DNA of 64,000 nucleotides from Mytilus galloprovincialis (lineage: Eukaryota; Mollusca; Bivalvia; Mytilida; Mytilidae). Positions 1-11,339 of the stretch are shown in pieces (position 1 is the first letter of the stretch; every line of letters starts with the position of its first letter). The position numbers and the translations under genes were made by a program. Location: NCBI RefSeq assembly GCF_965363235.1, contig NC_134846.1, positions 70,840,724 to 70,904,723 on the forward strand, written 5' to 3'. The notes under the pieces are model-generated. The model was given only the letters and a program-made list of their open reading frames with translations. It was not told the origin of the DNA and searched no databases.

Positions 1-759
1 GAATTCAACGAAATGTGAATCTGATTTTAACAAAGTTCTGTCAAAATTGGTTTTCTAACATATATAAACGTTTAAAGCGTTAATTATTCTAAAAAAAATA
101 ACAAGATCTTCAAGATAATTCAGGGTTACAAACAATGCAGGATTAATGATGGAAATCAATCTAAACCTGAAACTAAATTGGTATGTTATTCCTTGTTGTC
201 TTTCAAAAATATGGGTTCTTTTTGGAAAACCAATGAACTTCACCAAATGTCTTGGCTAACGTCAGATTTTAGCTGTTGCAATTTTATTTACATCATATGT
301 TTTATCATAATCTGTTGGCTTTATATTAAGTCTCAATATCATTGTATGGGGTTAGTAGACTTGTGATGTAAACAATGTTTCTTATAGTATAAAAATTATG
401 GTGTCAGCAAATGTGTTTATAGATTATGGGCAAAACGACAAACAGCAATAACAAAATATTGCACAGAAAAACGAAAAATGAGCAACTTTAATCGACTATT
501 AAAAAACAAGGATGAAGTCCCGTAACTTATAAATCAATATTACCAGAGCACATATCTTGTGTTCAAGCTTTGTTTACAAGTATGAAACAACACTTCATTT
601 TACTTTCTGTTTTGGTAATTGTCGCATGCAGACAATGATATTTCAGACGTCAAATATTTGAAGGCGTGTATTAATCCGACAAAACCAGAGGATACAGATA
701 TGTTTTTAAAACAAAATGTAGACCTTTGAATTTTCTTATCCCAGGAATAGTTTCCTTAG

Positions 760-1300
760 CCGTATTTGGTACTTTTTGGAATTTTGAATCCTCAATGCTC
801 TTCAACTTTGTACTTGTTAGGCTTTATCACTTTTTTTTCATGTGAACGTCACTGATGAGTCCATCACGAGTTGGTTGACCGTTATGGAATAACCGTTTCA
901 CAAATGATATCGGGTATGTTCCTTACGTCGTAACTACAATCCCCTTCCCTTTCATGAATGTGACCTACCGAATTAGACTATTTACCGGATTTGTAATCAC
1001 ATAAGCAAAACGACGGGTGCCACATGTGAAGCAGGATCTGCTTACCCTTCCGGAGCACCTGAGATCACCCCTAGTTTTTGGTGGGGTTCGTGTTGTTTAT
1101 TCTTTAGTTTTCTATGTTGTGTCGTGTGTGCTATTGTTTTTCTGTTTGTCTTTTTCATTTTTAGCCATGGCGTTGTCAGTTTGTTTTATATTTATGAGTT
1201 TGACTGTCCCTTTGGTATCTTTCGTCCCTCTTTTATGTAGACGAAACGCGTGTCTGGCGTACTAAATTATAATCCTGGTACCTTTGATAATAAACTATTG
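760..1300 (+). repeat. Dispersed mussel repeat interrupted by a nested retroelement tail
   Basis: Left part 760-864 (TTTGGTACTTTTTGGAATTT to GTCACTGATGAGTC) and right part 1239-1300 (GTAGACGAAACGCGTGTCTG to CCTGGTACCTTTGATAA) together match the copy at 3615-3805. Confidence 0.65.
865..1238 (+). repeat. 5'-truncated retroelement 3' end, nested in another repeat
   Basis: Begins inside the C-terminal coding part of a reverse-transcriptase element (CATCACGAGTTGGTTGACCG) and runs to the family's usual 3' end, CGTCCCTCTTTT. The class is LINE-like or Penelope-like; I cannot decide. It is a degraded remnant. It splits a second dispersed repeat: GTCACTGATGAGTC lies before it and ATGTAGACGAAACGCG after it, which are adjacent in the intact repeat at 3615-3805. 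Confidence 0.7.
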
Positions 1301-2705
1301 ATGACATTGCTTATAAATAAATAGGTCTTGTTGGATTGTTACAAATGATTATAGGTGTTTTCAAAATTCCACAAAAACACATAGCATATATATTCAGAAC
1401 AAAAGAACAATCAATACAATATATTAATTTTGAATAAAAGACTTGGCAGATCTTCAACCAGTAGAACTTTTTTTTTTTACTGCTACTAAAATATAAGGGC
1501 GTGTTGGAAAGGGAGGCATTGCTTTTTATGAGGTCATGAACACATATTCCGAGCTGTTTCAATGATTGTTTTACAGCGAATGAATAGTCATCGACTTTGA
1601 TGTCTCTGTTCCGACAAGACGTGGCCTCAAACTTAAAAATACATGACATTAATGCCCTATTCAATCAAAGGATCCAATGCTGGAATTGATAAACTTCAGA
1701 ATGACCATATATCCAAGCCACAGTCAACCGTTGAAAATCTATTAAGATAATGATGTTGACAAACTCTGGAAAATATCGACAGTAATTTGTAGTACAATAA
1801 AAATTACGTGTTATTTAAATATTCATAATTTTTCTTGATAACTTTGAGACTAGTAATAATGTAAATCTGGATTAACAAAATTATGTCAATTTTTTTTAAC
1901 ATATTTGAACGTTTAAAACGTTGATTATTCCAAAAATAACAAAATCTTCAATATAGTTCAGCGTTACAAACAATACAGGATTAATGACGAGAAACAATCT
2001 ACACCTGGCGCTTAATTGGTATGTTTTGCCTGGTTAATTTTTGTCATTCAAAAATAAAAAAAATGGGAAAACCAATGAACATCACCAAAGGTCTTTGCTA
2101 ACGTCACATTTCATTTTTTGGAATATTATTTACATCTGCAAATGGGTTTATAGACCAAACAGCAATAACAAAATATTGCACAGAAAAACGGAAAAATTTA
2201 GCAACCTTAATCGAACTATTAATAAACGAGGATGAAGTCTCGTAATTTATAAATCAATCTTATTAAAGCACTATCTTGTGTTCAAGATTTGTTTACAAGT
2301 ATCATACAACACTTCATTTTATTTTCTGTTCTGGTAATTATGGTAATTCAGTTTCACCTCCTCACTTAAATAAAGTAAAAGACAACTTCATCATGTGACA
2401 TCCATACATTCAGATAAGTATCAGTTCTAAATTATTATTTTATTTCTCTAGGAAACTTTTATTTCAATGTACATACTGCATTCAAGTCAGATTTAACTTC
2501 AATCCAAAAATTGACAAACTAAAACCCCTCACTCTCTTCCGAAAGTTAAAATCAACAACTGACTTATTTCAAGATCTTATTTTGCAAATCTACTTTTATG
2601 TTATTTATATATGTATTTGTCTATGTTCTAGCATTCATTTGTACTGTATTCCTGTCACGTAATGTTGGCATTTTTACGGTTATTTTAACATTGTCATACA
2701 ATTAG

Positions 2706-2851
2706 ACAATATACGTATAGTGTCTTGAAATATGAAATGTATTTGTATGAGGCTTAGAAACGGGGGAAATGCGAGGTTATACCGAGCATTTCCCCTGTTT
2801 CGTGCCGAATACAAATACATTTCATATTTCAAGACACTATACGTATATTGT
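2706..2851. repeat. 146-bp near-perfect palindrome (foldback MITE)
   Basis: Arms ACAATATACGTATAGTGTCT and its reverse complement match over more than 40 bp each side, with a second matching pair (GAAACGGGGGAAATGC / GCATTTCCCCTGTTTC) around a short centre. It has the form of a non-autonomous foldback element. No protein is encoded. Confidence 0.8.
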
Positions 2852-3614
2852 TTTTATACTGAAATCGATAAAAAAAATAAAAAAATAATAAAAATATGAA
2901 ACAAATATTATGAAAAAAAGTGTTTGGAATTTCCCCCTTGTGGTACCATTTTGGGGGATTTCCATATGAGCGTAGTCTAGGCGGTAAGACATTGACAATC
3001 TAAGGAATTAGAAAGGGAAAATGAATTTAATTAATAACATTTGATAAACATGGTATATAAATTACCAATTTGAAGACATAACAAGTTTAAATTCATAAAA
3101 GTTTGACCATTGTTACTACACGTTGTCATGGTTGTGACGTGACGTTGTAAGTAGGCGGGGCTTATAGGTGAGTTGAGGTCATTGACGTATAAAGCTAACG
3201 TTTCTACGTATAGCTTTATCTGTATAGTAAAATAGCTGATTGCAGTATAAGCAGGAGTTTTGGGTAGCCATAAAACCCACCATTTATTCTTAAAAATATC
3301 CTGCCCCAAGTCAGGAACATGGCATTTATTGAAATAGTTCGCTTCTATGGGTGTTGTATTGGCGGTTGTTTTTGTTACATTTTAGTGATTCTGTTCTTCT
3401 GTAGTTTTCCTCATAATGTTGATGTGTTTCCCTCTATTTTATTTCGCAACACAGATTTGTTTTCTCTCGATCGATTAACGACGTTTCAATAACGGTATAA
3501 TACTGTTGTTTTTATTTGCTGACCACTATGATAGTTTTAAAAGATAAGGTAAAATAAAAACTATTGTTAAACTTCTTTTTATAAATTTACTGTTTACAAA
3601 ATTTTTGACATACT

Positions 3615-3805
3615 AAGGCTTTTCTACCTCAGGCATAGATTACCTAAGCTGTATTTGGCAAAACTTTTAGGAATTTTGGTCCTAACTTCGTACTTTATTT
3701 AGCCTTTTTAACTTTTTCGAATTCGAGGGTCACTAATGAGTCTTTTGTAGACGAAACGCGCGTCCGGCGTATATACTTAATTTAGTCCTGGTATCTATGA
3801 TGAGT
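3615..3805 (+). repeat. Dispersed repeat ending GACGAAACGCGCGTCCGGCG
   Basis: Same family as the split copy at 760-1300 and the minus-strand copy at 36148-36252. It shows no open frame. Confidence 0.6.
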
Positions 3806-3888
3806 TTATTTATTTAAACCAATTACTATAATGAAGAGTGAACCAACTATTTCCTCAATATCATCTCATTTGTATATCTTATTTTGCT

Positions 3889-4100
3889 TACTGTGGATTC
3901 ATTATTATTCGTTGGATACCATTTTTTATGGCTTTCGTGGTTACGAATGTACCATGAAACTGGATGTTTAACGAATAACATATTTTCTATAGGCTTGTAT
4001 GCAGACTTTGTCAAAACCACGAAATTAAATATCTACGATCATGTAAGTTTTCCTTAATCCACAACAATTGGTACCCACAAAAATAAATGAATCCACAGTA
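3889..4100. mobile_element. Non-autonomous TIR element, CTGTGGATTCATT ends, TA target
   Basis: Terminal inverted repeats CTGTGGATTCATT at both ends, flanked by TA on each side, as in Tc1/mariner-type insertions. Inside are a TTCGTTGGATACC-like and a GGTACCCACAAAAAT-like subterminal pair. Same family as 49508-49700 and 61105-61305. No transposase. Confidence 0.75.
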
Positions 4101-4344
4101 TCAATTTTGCCAGCTTAAGTTTTATTTTTAGCTATTATAGTTTTGTTAAATGCTTTCGACCATCTTGATTTAATTTTTTATCTTGTCCTGTTTATAATTT
4201 GTGCTATATCGGATTCTGTCTATTTAATTGTTCATGACAATTGACAACATTAAAACAAAATATGGTTCAATTTGCCATTTAGAATATTGTAACAGTTTTT
4301 TTACACTGTTAGATTTTCGTTATTTACAGCTGCTTTTTTGTGCG

Positions 4345-4450
4345 ACTGTCATCTAAGTGAGAGATTTAGCATTAGGGAATGCCTGTACCAAGTCATAGAT
4401 ATGACAACTGTTTTCCGTTCAATTGATGTGTTTGAGCATTTGAATTGCCA
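4345..4450 (-). repeat. Fragment of a dispersed repeat (GGAATGCCTGTACC family)
   Basis: Reverse-orientation relative of the copy at 13500-13735; also seen at 7480-7665 (+) and 12105-12240 (-). Confidence 0.5.
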
Positions 4451-6059
4451 TGCTAAGGGGTTTTGTTATTTTGTTATTTTTGTTATTTTATTTTTTCGAG
4501 GTAATTGACAAAATCGTATTATAAAAAAACACAATTATAATGTTAAAAAAAAGAATAAAAAGAAAATAATTGACAAATTGTACCTATTATTTCACAGACA
4601 ATAACAACACCTTCAATAGAATGTGAGGCTATAACTATGCAAAGCTAATGATGAACAAACAAAGTAACACCTGAATTAAACAGTAAAAGATATATAGGAT
4701 TTGTTTTCATTAATTTGTATTTGTTTTTAAAAACAAATTAAACTTCATCAAATGTCATTGCTGACATCATTTTCCAGTTGTACATATGATGAAGTTGTCA
4801 TTTACATCATAAGTTTCATTATAGTCTAATCGTCTTAAAATAAGTTGCAAAATCATTGTATTGGGTAAATAACGTTTCTTATAATATAGAAGTAGGGTGT
4901 CAGCAAACGTGTTTGTTTAAGTTGTTTGGTTTTCTCTAAATATGTTTTCTGAACGTGGCCAAAACGAATAATAAATGAGGAAAAGAAAAACAACAATATA
5001 AAAAAAATTAACACATAAAATTAAAAAAATAATATTAGCAACCTGAACCGAACCACCTAGAATAAGGACGAGTTCCATAACTTCAGAATAATCAATTCTT
5101 GTTGGATTGATACAAATGATTATTGACGTTTAAATTTCAACCTAAAAGTAAAAGACTTCAATCAATCAAATAAATGTTTCTCATTCATCAGGACAAATCA
5201 ACAATTAATACTAAGAATTCTGCATGGTGGACTTTTTTGGGGGAGAGTTGACTGCCACTAGAAAATTAGAGCATGTTGGATAGGCAGAAATATTACTTTG
5301 GCATGGTGCTATCTACGGACCCTGTTGCAAGCTTTAACTTGAAGAAAGCGCAACACACTACCTACACAAGGAATTGGATTTAACGTCTCAAATCTGACTG
5401 AATAGGACAGCTAATTTATACACCCGCACATCAAAACAGATGCTCCACTCAAGCAAGGGTTTCACTACCGAAACGAATGAAGCTGCAGGAGGACGAAACT
5501 TCCTTACCCTTTTCAACTCATATGGTCGATATGGTAGAATTTAGTAAAGTTGAAAATCAGTTTAATGTGCGTTTCACTCAAAATCTAAAGTGAAGTTTTA
5601 CCTCCTCGAATGAACGTAGAAAAAGTACAAGTGGAATTTCTTGAAGTCATATTTATACATAAGAAGCACTGAACATACTTTACCTATCCAAGGTGTAGGG
5701 GGGGGGGGGTAACTAGAAAAGCATGTTTTTGTTCTTTAAAACTTTTATTGATATTTCAGAGAAATGATGGCTTCAGAGCAAATGCAATGTGATTTCCATA
5801 TAATTAATGTTACCAAGAGGCATAACTCTCTTCAAAATAATTGTTCGGCACTGATTCTCGAACTCGTCAAAAACTTTGCTAATATGAATAAAGGCAACAG
5901 CAGTATATCGCTGTTCAATAGTAACTGAAACAAATCCGCAAGAACAACAGAAAAAATCAACTGCTATTATGATATAAAATAACGTTAAAATATTACACTC
6001 AATTAATATTATTCAATTTCTCTATAACTATCATGGTGTTAGTTAAAATACAATCATGT

Positions 6060-7010
6060 TGTAAAACAAAACAGCTTTCATAATTTTGTCTCTGGAAATC
6101 TTTTACCTATATTCATCAAAATATGTTTCTGGTTTAAAAAGAAAGTATGTCATAAATTATTTTGTAACATATAAGAACAAAATGGTAATACATGCATGCA
6201 TGTCAAGCAAGTATATATTATAAATAGTATTTTCAATTTTGATGATGTATGATGCAATCAACACTTAGCTTAAAATTTCAAATTAAACACATGTCACTAT
6301 TTTTACAGAATTTTTTAAGACATGGCGTTGTCAGTTTATTTTCAATATATGAGTTTAACTGTCCCTCTGGTATCTTTCCTCCCTCTTTAATGGTAACAAA
6401 CAACGCAGAGTGATTTGTGAACAAGAATAAATCAACATATAAGCAGTTAAAGTTAAAGGTATTGTTTTACTTTATATGTTTGTTTTTGTTTAAACAAGTT
6501 TAGAGAAAGCAAATAAACTGTGCCAAATGTCTTTGCTGGCATCACTTTCCAGTTCTTAAATTCTCATCTACTTTGTCTGTTTTATTATAGTTCATTGCCA
6601 AAATAGTATTTCACACAATCGTTGTATGCGGTACGTAGACTAAATTAGAACTTGTGATGTATTTAACATTTTTAATAAGAACGTGTTACATCCAAAATCT
6701 AATGATTACAAAATACATGTTCACTGTTTCATTTTCAAACTTTCTGATTACTTCTCAACGAAAAAGAAAAACTGACTATAACATTAAAACTTTCTAATCA
6801 TGATTGATTACTTATTTGACTAAACTTATACATTAGTTTCAAATTTAAATCAGACTTCAAAATGATTTTTAGACTTCGTTTTCAATTAGTGAGTATCTTT
6901 ATGTGCTAATTGACCACTTAACATACTGCAATTTCAATAATAATATGAGAGACTTCTAAATCAAACTTTTTCGAAAATTTGAGGCAGCAAATCTGAGGCA
7001 AAAAAAAAAA
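6060..7010 (+). repeat. Long copy of the local segment, paired with 16690-17680
   Basis: Collinear with 16690-17680 from the ACATGCATGCATGTCA stretch to a shared CTGCAATTTCAATAA and a GGCAGCAAATCTGAGG / AAGCAGCCAATTTGGG pair. This is the longest alignable stretch between copies (about 950 bp). Confidence 0.6.
6318..6395 (+). repeat. Short retroelement 3' tail
   Basis: Matches only the last part of the family (GACATGGCGTTGTCAGTTTA to CTCCCTCTTT). Strong 5' truncation with a preserved 3' end, as target-primed insertion leaves. Confidence 0.6.
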
Positions 7011-7479
7011 GAAGTAAAAATGTAAGCTACTGCTCACTAATGAAACCCCGTTTGAGGAATTTTGTAAACAGGAAGTTGACAATAGATCAATCTGAAATGA
7101 AGCCAGGAAATAAATATCAGGATGTTTTTTGTAGTTTTCTAGAAAAATGAGACAAGAGCTCATACATAGCAGTCATTTGTTAGAAAACCGATAACCTGCG
7201 CTATAATATTTGGTAGATAATGTTTGTTGAATAGATATACACTTTTTAAAATATGGAACAAAAACAGGGATAAAAATTATAAAGTCCGAATCATCAGTGT
7301 CTACATGTTATAAGATCTTATAAGTCCAAAATTGTTGCATAGTGCGAATTTCCAATATCGTTAACAAGGTCATGTGATAGGTCCAAAATTGCAGCATGAA
7401 TATTTGTTATGATTGTTGCAAAAGATGGCGTTACGTGTGTGCTTAAATAAATAGTAAACTGCTGTTCAATAGTCATAAG

Positions 7480-7665
7480 TCAATGCATAAAACAAACCCG
7501 GATAACAAACAGAATCAGTGAACTACAACAAAAGCAAACACCAACATACATATAAACGGACTGACGATAACAACTGGAATATTCCTGATTTGGAACAGGA
7601 CATTTTGAGAAAAATAGATGGTGGTTTAACTTGGTTTTATGGCTAGCCAAAACCTCTCACTTATT
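7480..7665 (+). repeat. Diverged copy of the GGTGGTTTAACTTGGTTTTA repeat family
   Basis: Relative of 13500-13735, with the shared order of an AACTG.ATATTCC stretch, a GATGGTGGTTTAAC stretch and CCTCTCACTT. Confidence 0.5.
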
Positions 7666-7687
7666 CATGTTATATAAGGCAAGATCA

Positions 7688-7770
7688 TGTAAATGTTCCA
7701 GACCATACGCGTATGGTCATGACCATATGGGTATATACTCATATGGTCCGACCCTACGTGTATGGTCGGG
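7688..7770. repeat. Cluster of short palindromes (GACCATACGCGTATGGTC type)
   Basis: Holds the perfect 18-bp palindrome GACCATACGCGTATGGTC, then ACCATATGGGTATATACTCA and a GGTCCGACCCTACGTGTATG variant. The same words recur at 8760-8900. It directly abuts the MITE target duplication. Confidence 0.65.
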
Positions 7771-7778
7771 GTAATTAA

Positions 7779-8161
7779 CAATCTAATTAAAAACCGATCT
7801 CTCATCGCTCCTGTTTCTGATATGTCGCGTGGGAGATCTAACGAAACCGGCTTTGAGGTCACATGTGAGTGAACTAAAAGTCATGAATTTATAAAGATAT
7901 GCAAATGAGTTGACGACCTATTAATAAGCCAATCATAAAAGTTTATGAATTATTTTGACTGACGATTTTGTCGTAAATAAAATGAGTTACATCCCTTTGC
8001 CTTACGTTAAACTTCCAAGATCGTGGAAGACTCAATTTCATTGGTCGAAAAAGACACACCTACGAGGTCACTCACATGTGACCTCACAGCGGGTTTCGTT
8101 AGATCTCCCACGCGACATATCAGAAACAGGAGCGATGAGAGATCGGTTTTTAATTAGATTG
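7779..8161. mobile_element. MULE-like MITE: 94-bp inverted repeats, 9-bp target duplication
   Basis: Inverted repeats start CAATCTAATTAAAAACCG and match over 94 bp (7779-7872 and 8068-8161) with two visible mismatches. Flanks are GGTAATTAA on both sides (7770-7778 and 8162-8170). Long TIRs with a 9-bp duplication point to the Mutator-like group; that is inference. No transposase frame is present. The near-identical arms suggest a recent insertion. Confidence 0.82.
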
Positions 8162-8820
8162 GGTAATTAACACTCTGTTACAGTTTACTTATAGTACTTC
8201 TAAACTCTTATATGGTATGACCTTTCATTAAAAAGACGCTATCATATAGGTAATTTTCTTATTATATTATGATAAAAAGATAAGCTAAATAAAAATAACA
8301 GGTTTCACATAGTTAATTTTACTTAATTGTTAAATTTATAGTAAACACATTTTATGCCGATGGTCATTATCGATGGTCATTACCTATTTGATATTACGAT
8401 TAAATGTCAATTATATGTCGACTAAAAAAAATTTAATTCAAAATATATTTCTTGATGAACTGTTACACAAGAAGTCACTGGAAAGTAACATAGTTTATTT
8501 GAGTTGTCTTGTGAATATGGTGTATTGCAGTCATTTTAAGATATTTGACAAAAAACTATTATACCGTGTGTAAGTGAATGTCACCCCAAGCCTACATGCA
8601 AGAATGTAACTAGCGATGACAACTAACTATGGCAGTAATTTTTTTATTTTTACGTAGTTTTTGGATTATAAAATTAAAAAATCGTCATGTAACCATCACT
8701 GTTTCTTTTAGATAAAGTTTTTGTATTATTGAAACGTTTATAATGTAATTTGAAAAAAAAAATATACCTATATGGTCCAAATACTCATATGGTATGGCCC
8801 GTTAATAACCAAACGAGGAT

Positions 8821-8870
8821 TATACTCATATGGTCCGACCATACGCGTACGGTCGGACCATATGAGTATA
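8821..8870. repeat. 50-bp near-perfect palindrome
   Basis: TATACTCATATGGTCCGACC reads back on the other strand from 8870; only one mirrored position pair near the centre differs. Related half-words lie on both sides (8760-8900). Confidence 0.8.
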
Positions 8871-9179
8871 CGCATATGGTCCAAATACTCATATGGTCCG
8901 GAAACTAAACACACATAGGACATACGAGTAATGTAAAAAAAAATACAGAATGCAAACCAAAGGAAATTACGTCATCTCCAACATATTAAACATAAGACAT
9001 AATAAAATTTCTAACCAGACTTACAAAGGAAACATCATAACTAAATACATGAATGTTGGATATGTAAATACCGAGATACGTCGATTAATAGCAATTCACA
9101 CTCAGAAACACAGTCATTTGCAAGATTAGGTTACGTCCGGTACTCAGTAGACCAGACGATGTAGATGTTAACCCACAAT

Positions 9180-9400
9180 CTAAGACATGGTAAAAATATC
9201 GTTAGTAAGTTCAGACACAGCCACATCATAGATATCAACCAATTCGTGATGATGTCCGTAAAATTTAGGGAGTTTCATTGTTAATCTTTCCTCCGCATAA
9301 TTCTGTTGGAGCAATTTATTCGTAAATAATAATAAAACACTCCTATATAAATATATGAAGTCAGTATAGAGTAAACTTTTACCAGCATAACGTATCAATT
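9180..9400 (-). pseudogene. Reverse-transcriptase ORF C-terminal remnant
   Basis: The open stretch ends with KLPKFYGHHHELVDIYD and VSELTNDIF, which resembles the C-terminus of the RT protein of the same retroelement family (KFYGRHH.LVDRYG). It is an isolated fossil fragment; the upstream part is not recognisable. Confidence 0.55.
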
Positions 9401-9580
9401 GAGATATGTTAACACCAAACGAAGGGCAGAAAGTATATTACTGCTGAGAAATGGGAAATTAATCATTAATAAATGATATATGAACGTTTCTAATTTCAAA
9501 CTGTGAACGGTAAACAGGTAGCGGAGGATCAATAAATCTTAGAAATTAAGATATGAAACAATCTATTGTTAATAATTATA

Positions 9581-9676
9581 GATTATCGTTGGTTATCTCA
9601 ACGATCTTAATTTTCTCGCTTGAGCAGGTACGCCAAAATGAGAAAAGCAATCGAGTTGATATGACCAATGATAATC
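9581..9676. repeat. Imperfect hairpin, about 37-bp arms
   Basis: GATTATCGTTGGTTATCTCA (from 9581) pairs with GATATGACCAATGATAATC (to 9676) with a few mismatches; inner arms also pair. It explains the open frame at 9553-9792. Function unknown. Confidence 0.5.
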
Positions 9677-10274
9677 TGTTTATCGCTATGAAGACGTTAT
9701 TAATTTCCTTGACAACGGCACGTGTTCTCATAGTTTCTAGCGATAATTTTCATATCACTCGACTCCGTTTTCACAACACTCGGCTCCGCTGAGAAAGGAA
9801 ATAATCAGTCAGCAAGATCAAAGGAAAAATTAGTAAAATAGCGATAATACATAATCCCCACTAAAACAATGATGTGTACTAAAAATATCAACTGTTCTTC
9901 AATTTGGACAACTAACTAAATGTCCTACTTTTAAAAACTTTTATTTCAATTATGATTACTGCATTTAAAACAGCCATACACACTAAACTTCAAGTCTAAA
10001 TGTGACAAATCAGAAATCTCGCCGTCATTTCTTACCGTAAAAATCAACTGATGATATTGCCAACATTTACATATTTTGGCTCTTAAATCTATTGTAGTTA
10101 AAAGATACAAGGCAAAACGCAAATTATTGTTAAACTTTTTAATTAAAGGCTACTTATTTTACTGAACCGTAAACCAACAATTTTTACAATAAAAGCGTAT
10201 ACTATGTGTACATCTTGTCTATCATATCATGTTTGCTTTTTAAAGTTTCTATTTGGCTGATAGGTATCATTAAA

Positions 10275-10440
10275 TTGAGAATGGGAATGGAGAATGCGTC
10301 AAAGAGACAAAAACCCAACCAAACAGTAGAAACAGCAGAAGGCCACCAATAAGTTTTAAACATAGCGAGTAAATCCCGCACCCGGAGTCGGCTTTCGCTT
10401 GCCCCTAAACAATAATGTGTATTAGTTCAGTGAAAATGAA
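10275..10440 (-). repeat. Dispersed repeat (CCATTCCCATTCTCAATTT family), reverse copy
   Basis: Relative of 14765-14955 and 55255-55468 (shared GGGTGCGGGAATTTCTCGCT region in diverged form). Shorter reverse pieces lie at 15235-15290 and 57770-57832. Confidence 0.55.
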
Positions 10441-11339
10441 TGTCACACTAAACTCGAAAACACATAAATGAACTTAAATTTAAAAAAAAAAACACACGCA
10501 AGACTTACAAAAGCATACATGCATGCTTGTCAAGCTGATAATTTTATAACAAGGTTTTTCATTTAGAATGATGCAAAAATCCCTATAATGTTAAAGATTT
10601 TACATCAATTGTAACAAAATGACAAGTCTTAAATATTAATACAGAAAACAAAACATTTAGTATAATTAAAGGTTACAAACAATGCAAAGCTTTTGGTTGA
10701 CAAACAAATTAACACCTGAATTGAAACAGTAAAAGCTATACAGGTTTTGTTTTCATTTATATGTGTTTGTTTTACAAACCAATTAAAAGAAAAGCAAAGG
10801 CCTTTGTTGACATCATATTCCAGTTGTTGAAATCTCATTGACATCATAAGTTTCATTATAGTCTTTTCGTCTTATAATAAGTTACAATATCATTGTATGG
10901 GGTAAGCAGACTTGTGATGTAAAAACAACGTTTCTTATAATAGAGAAAAAAGGTGTCAGCAAATGTGTTTGTTTTCTCTAAATAAGTTTTTTTTTATTTT
11001 CTGCACATGGCAAAAAACGTTAAACGAGAATAAGACAAACAACAATGTAAAAAAATTACACAAACAAAAGAGCATCCTCAACCGGACCTCTTAAAATAAG
11101 GATGAGTTCGGTAACTTAAAAGAATTAATAACTCTTCTTGGAATATTACAAATAATTATTGATAATGTAATGCCAACCTTCAAGTACACAACTAAAATTG
11201 AACAAATATTTTTATCGTATCGATCAGGATAAGTTACAAATGATTTTTTGTGAATTTCACTCAAAATCGTATGGACAATTTCGCCTCTTCAAATATACTT
11301 TAAATAAAGTGAAAGACCACTTTCCTCATGCCACATTCA

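Noticed and set aside
1311-1664. 117-codon open frame on the minus strand
   Set aside because: It falls in a copy of the local non-coding segment; no family resemblance, and the related copy near 5100-5380 does not keep it.
7665-8170. Two open frames sharing a DLPRDISETGAMRDRFLIRL stretch
   Set aside because: The shared peptide is the MITE inverted repeat read from both ends, not a gene family.
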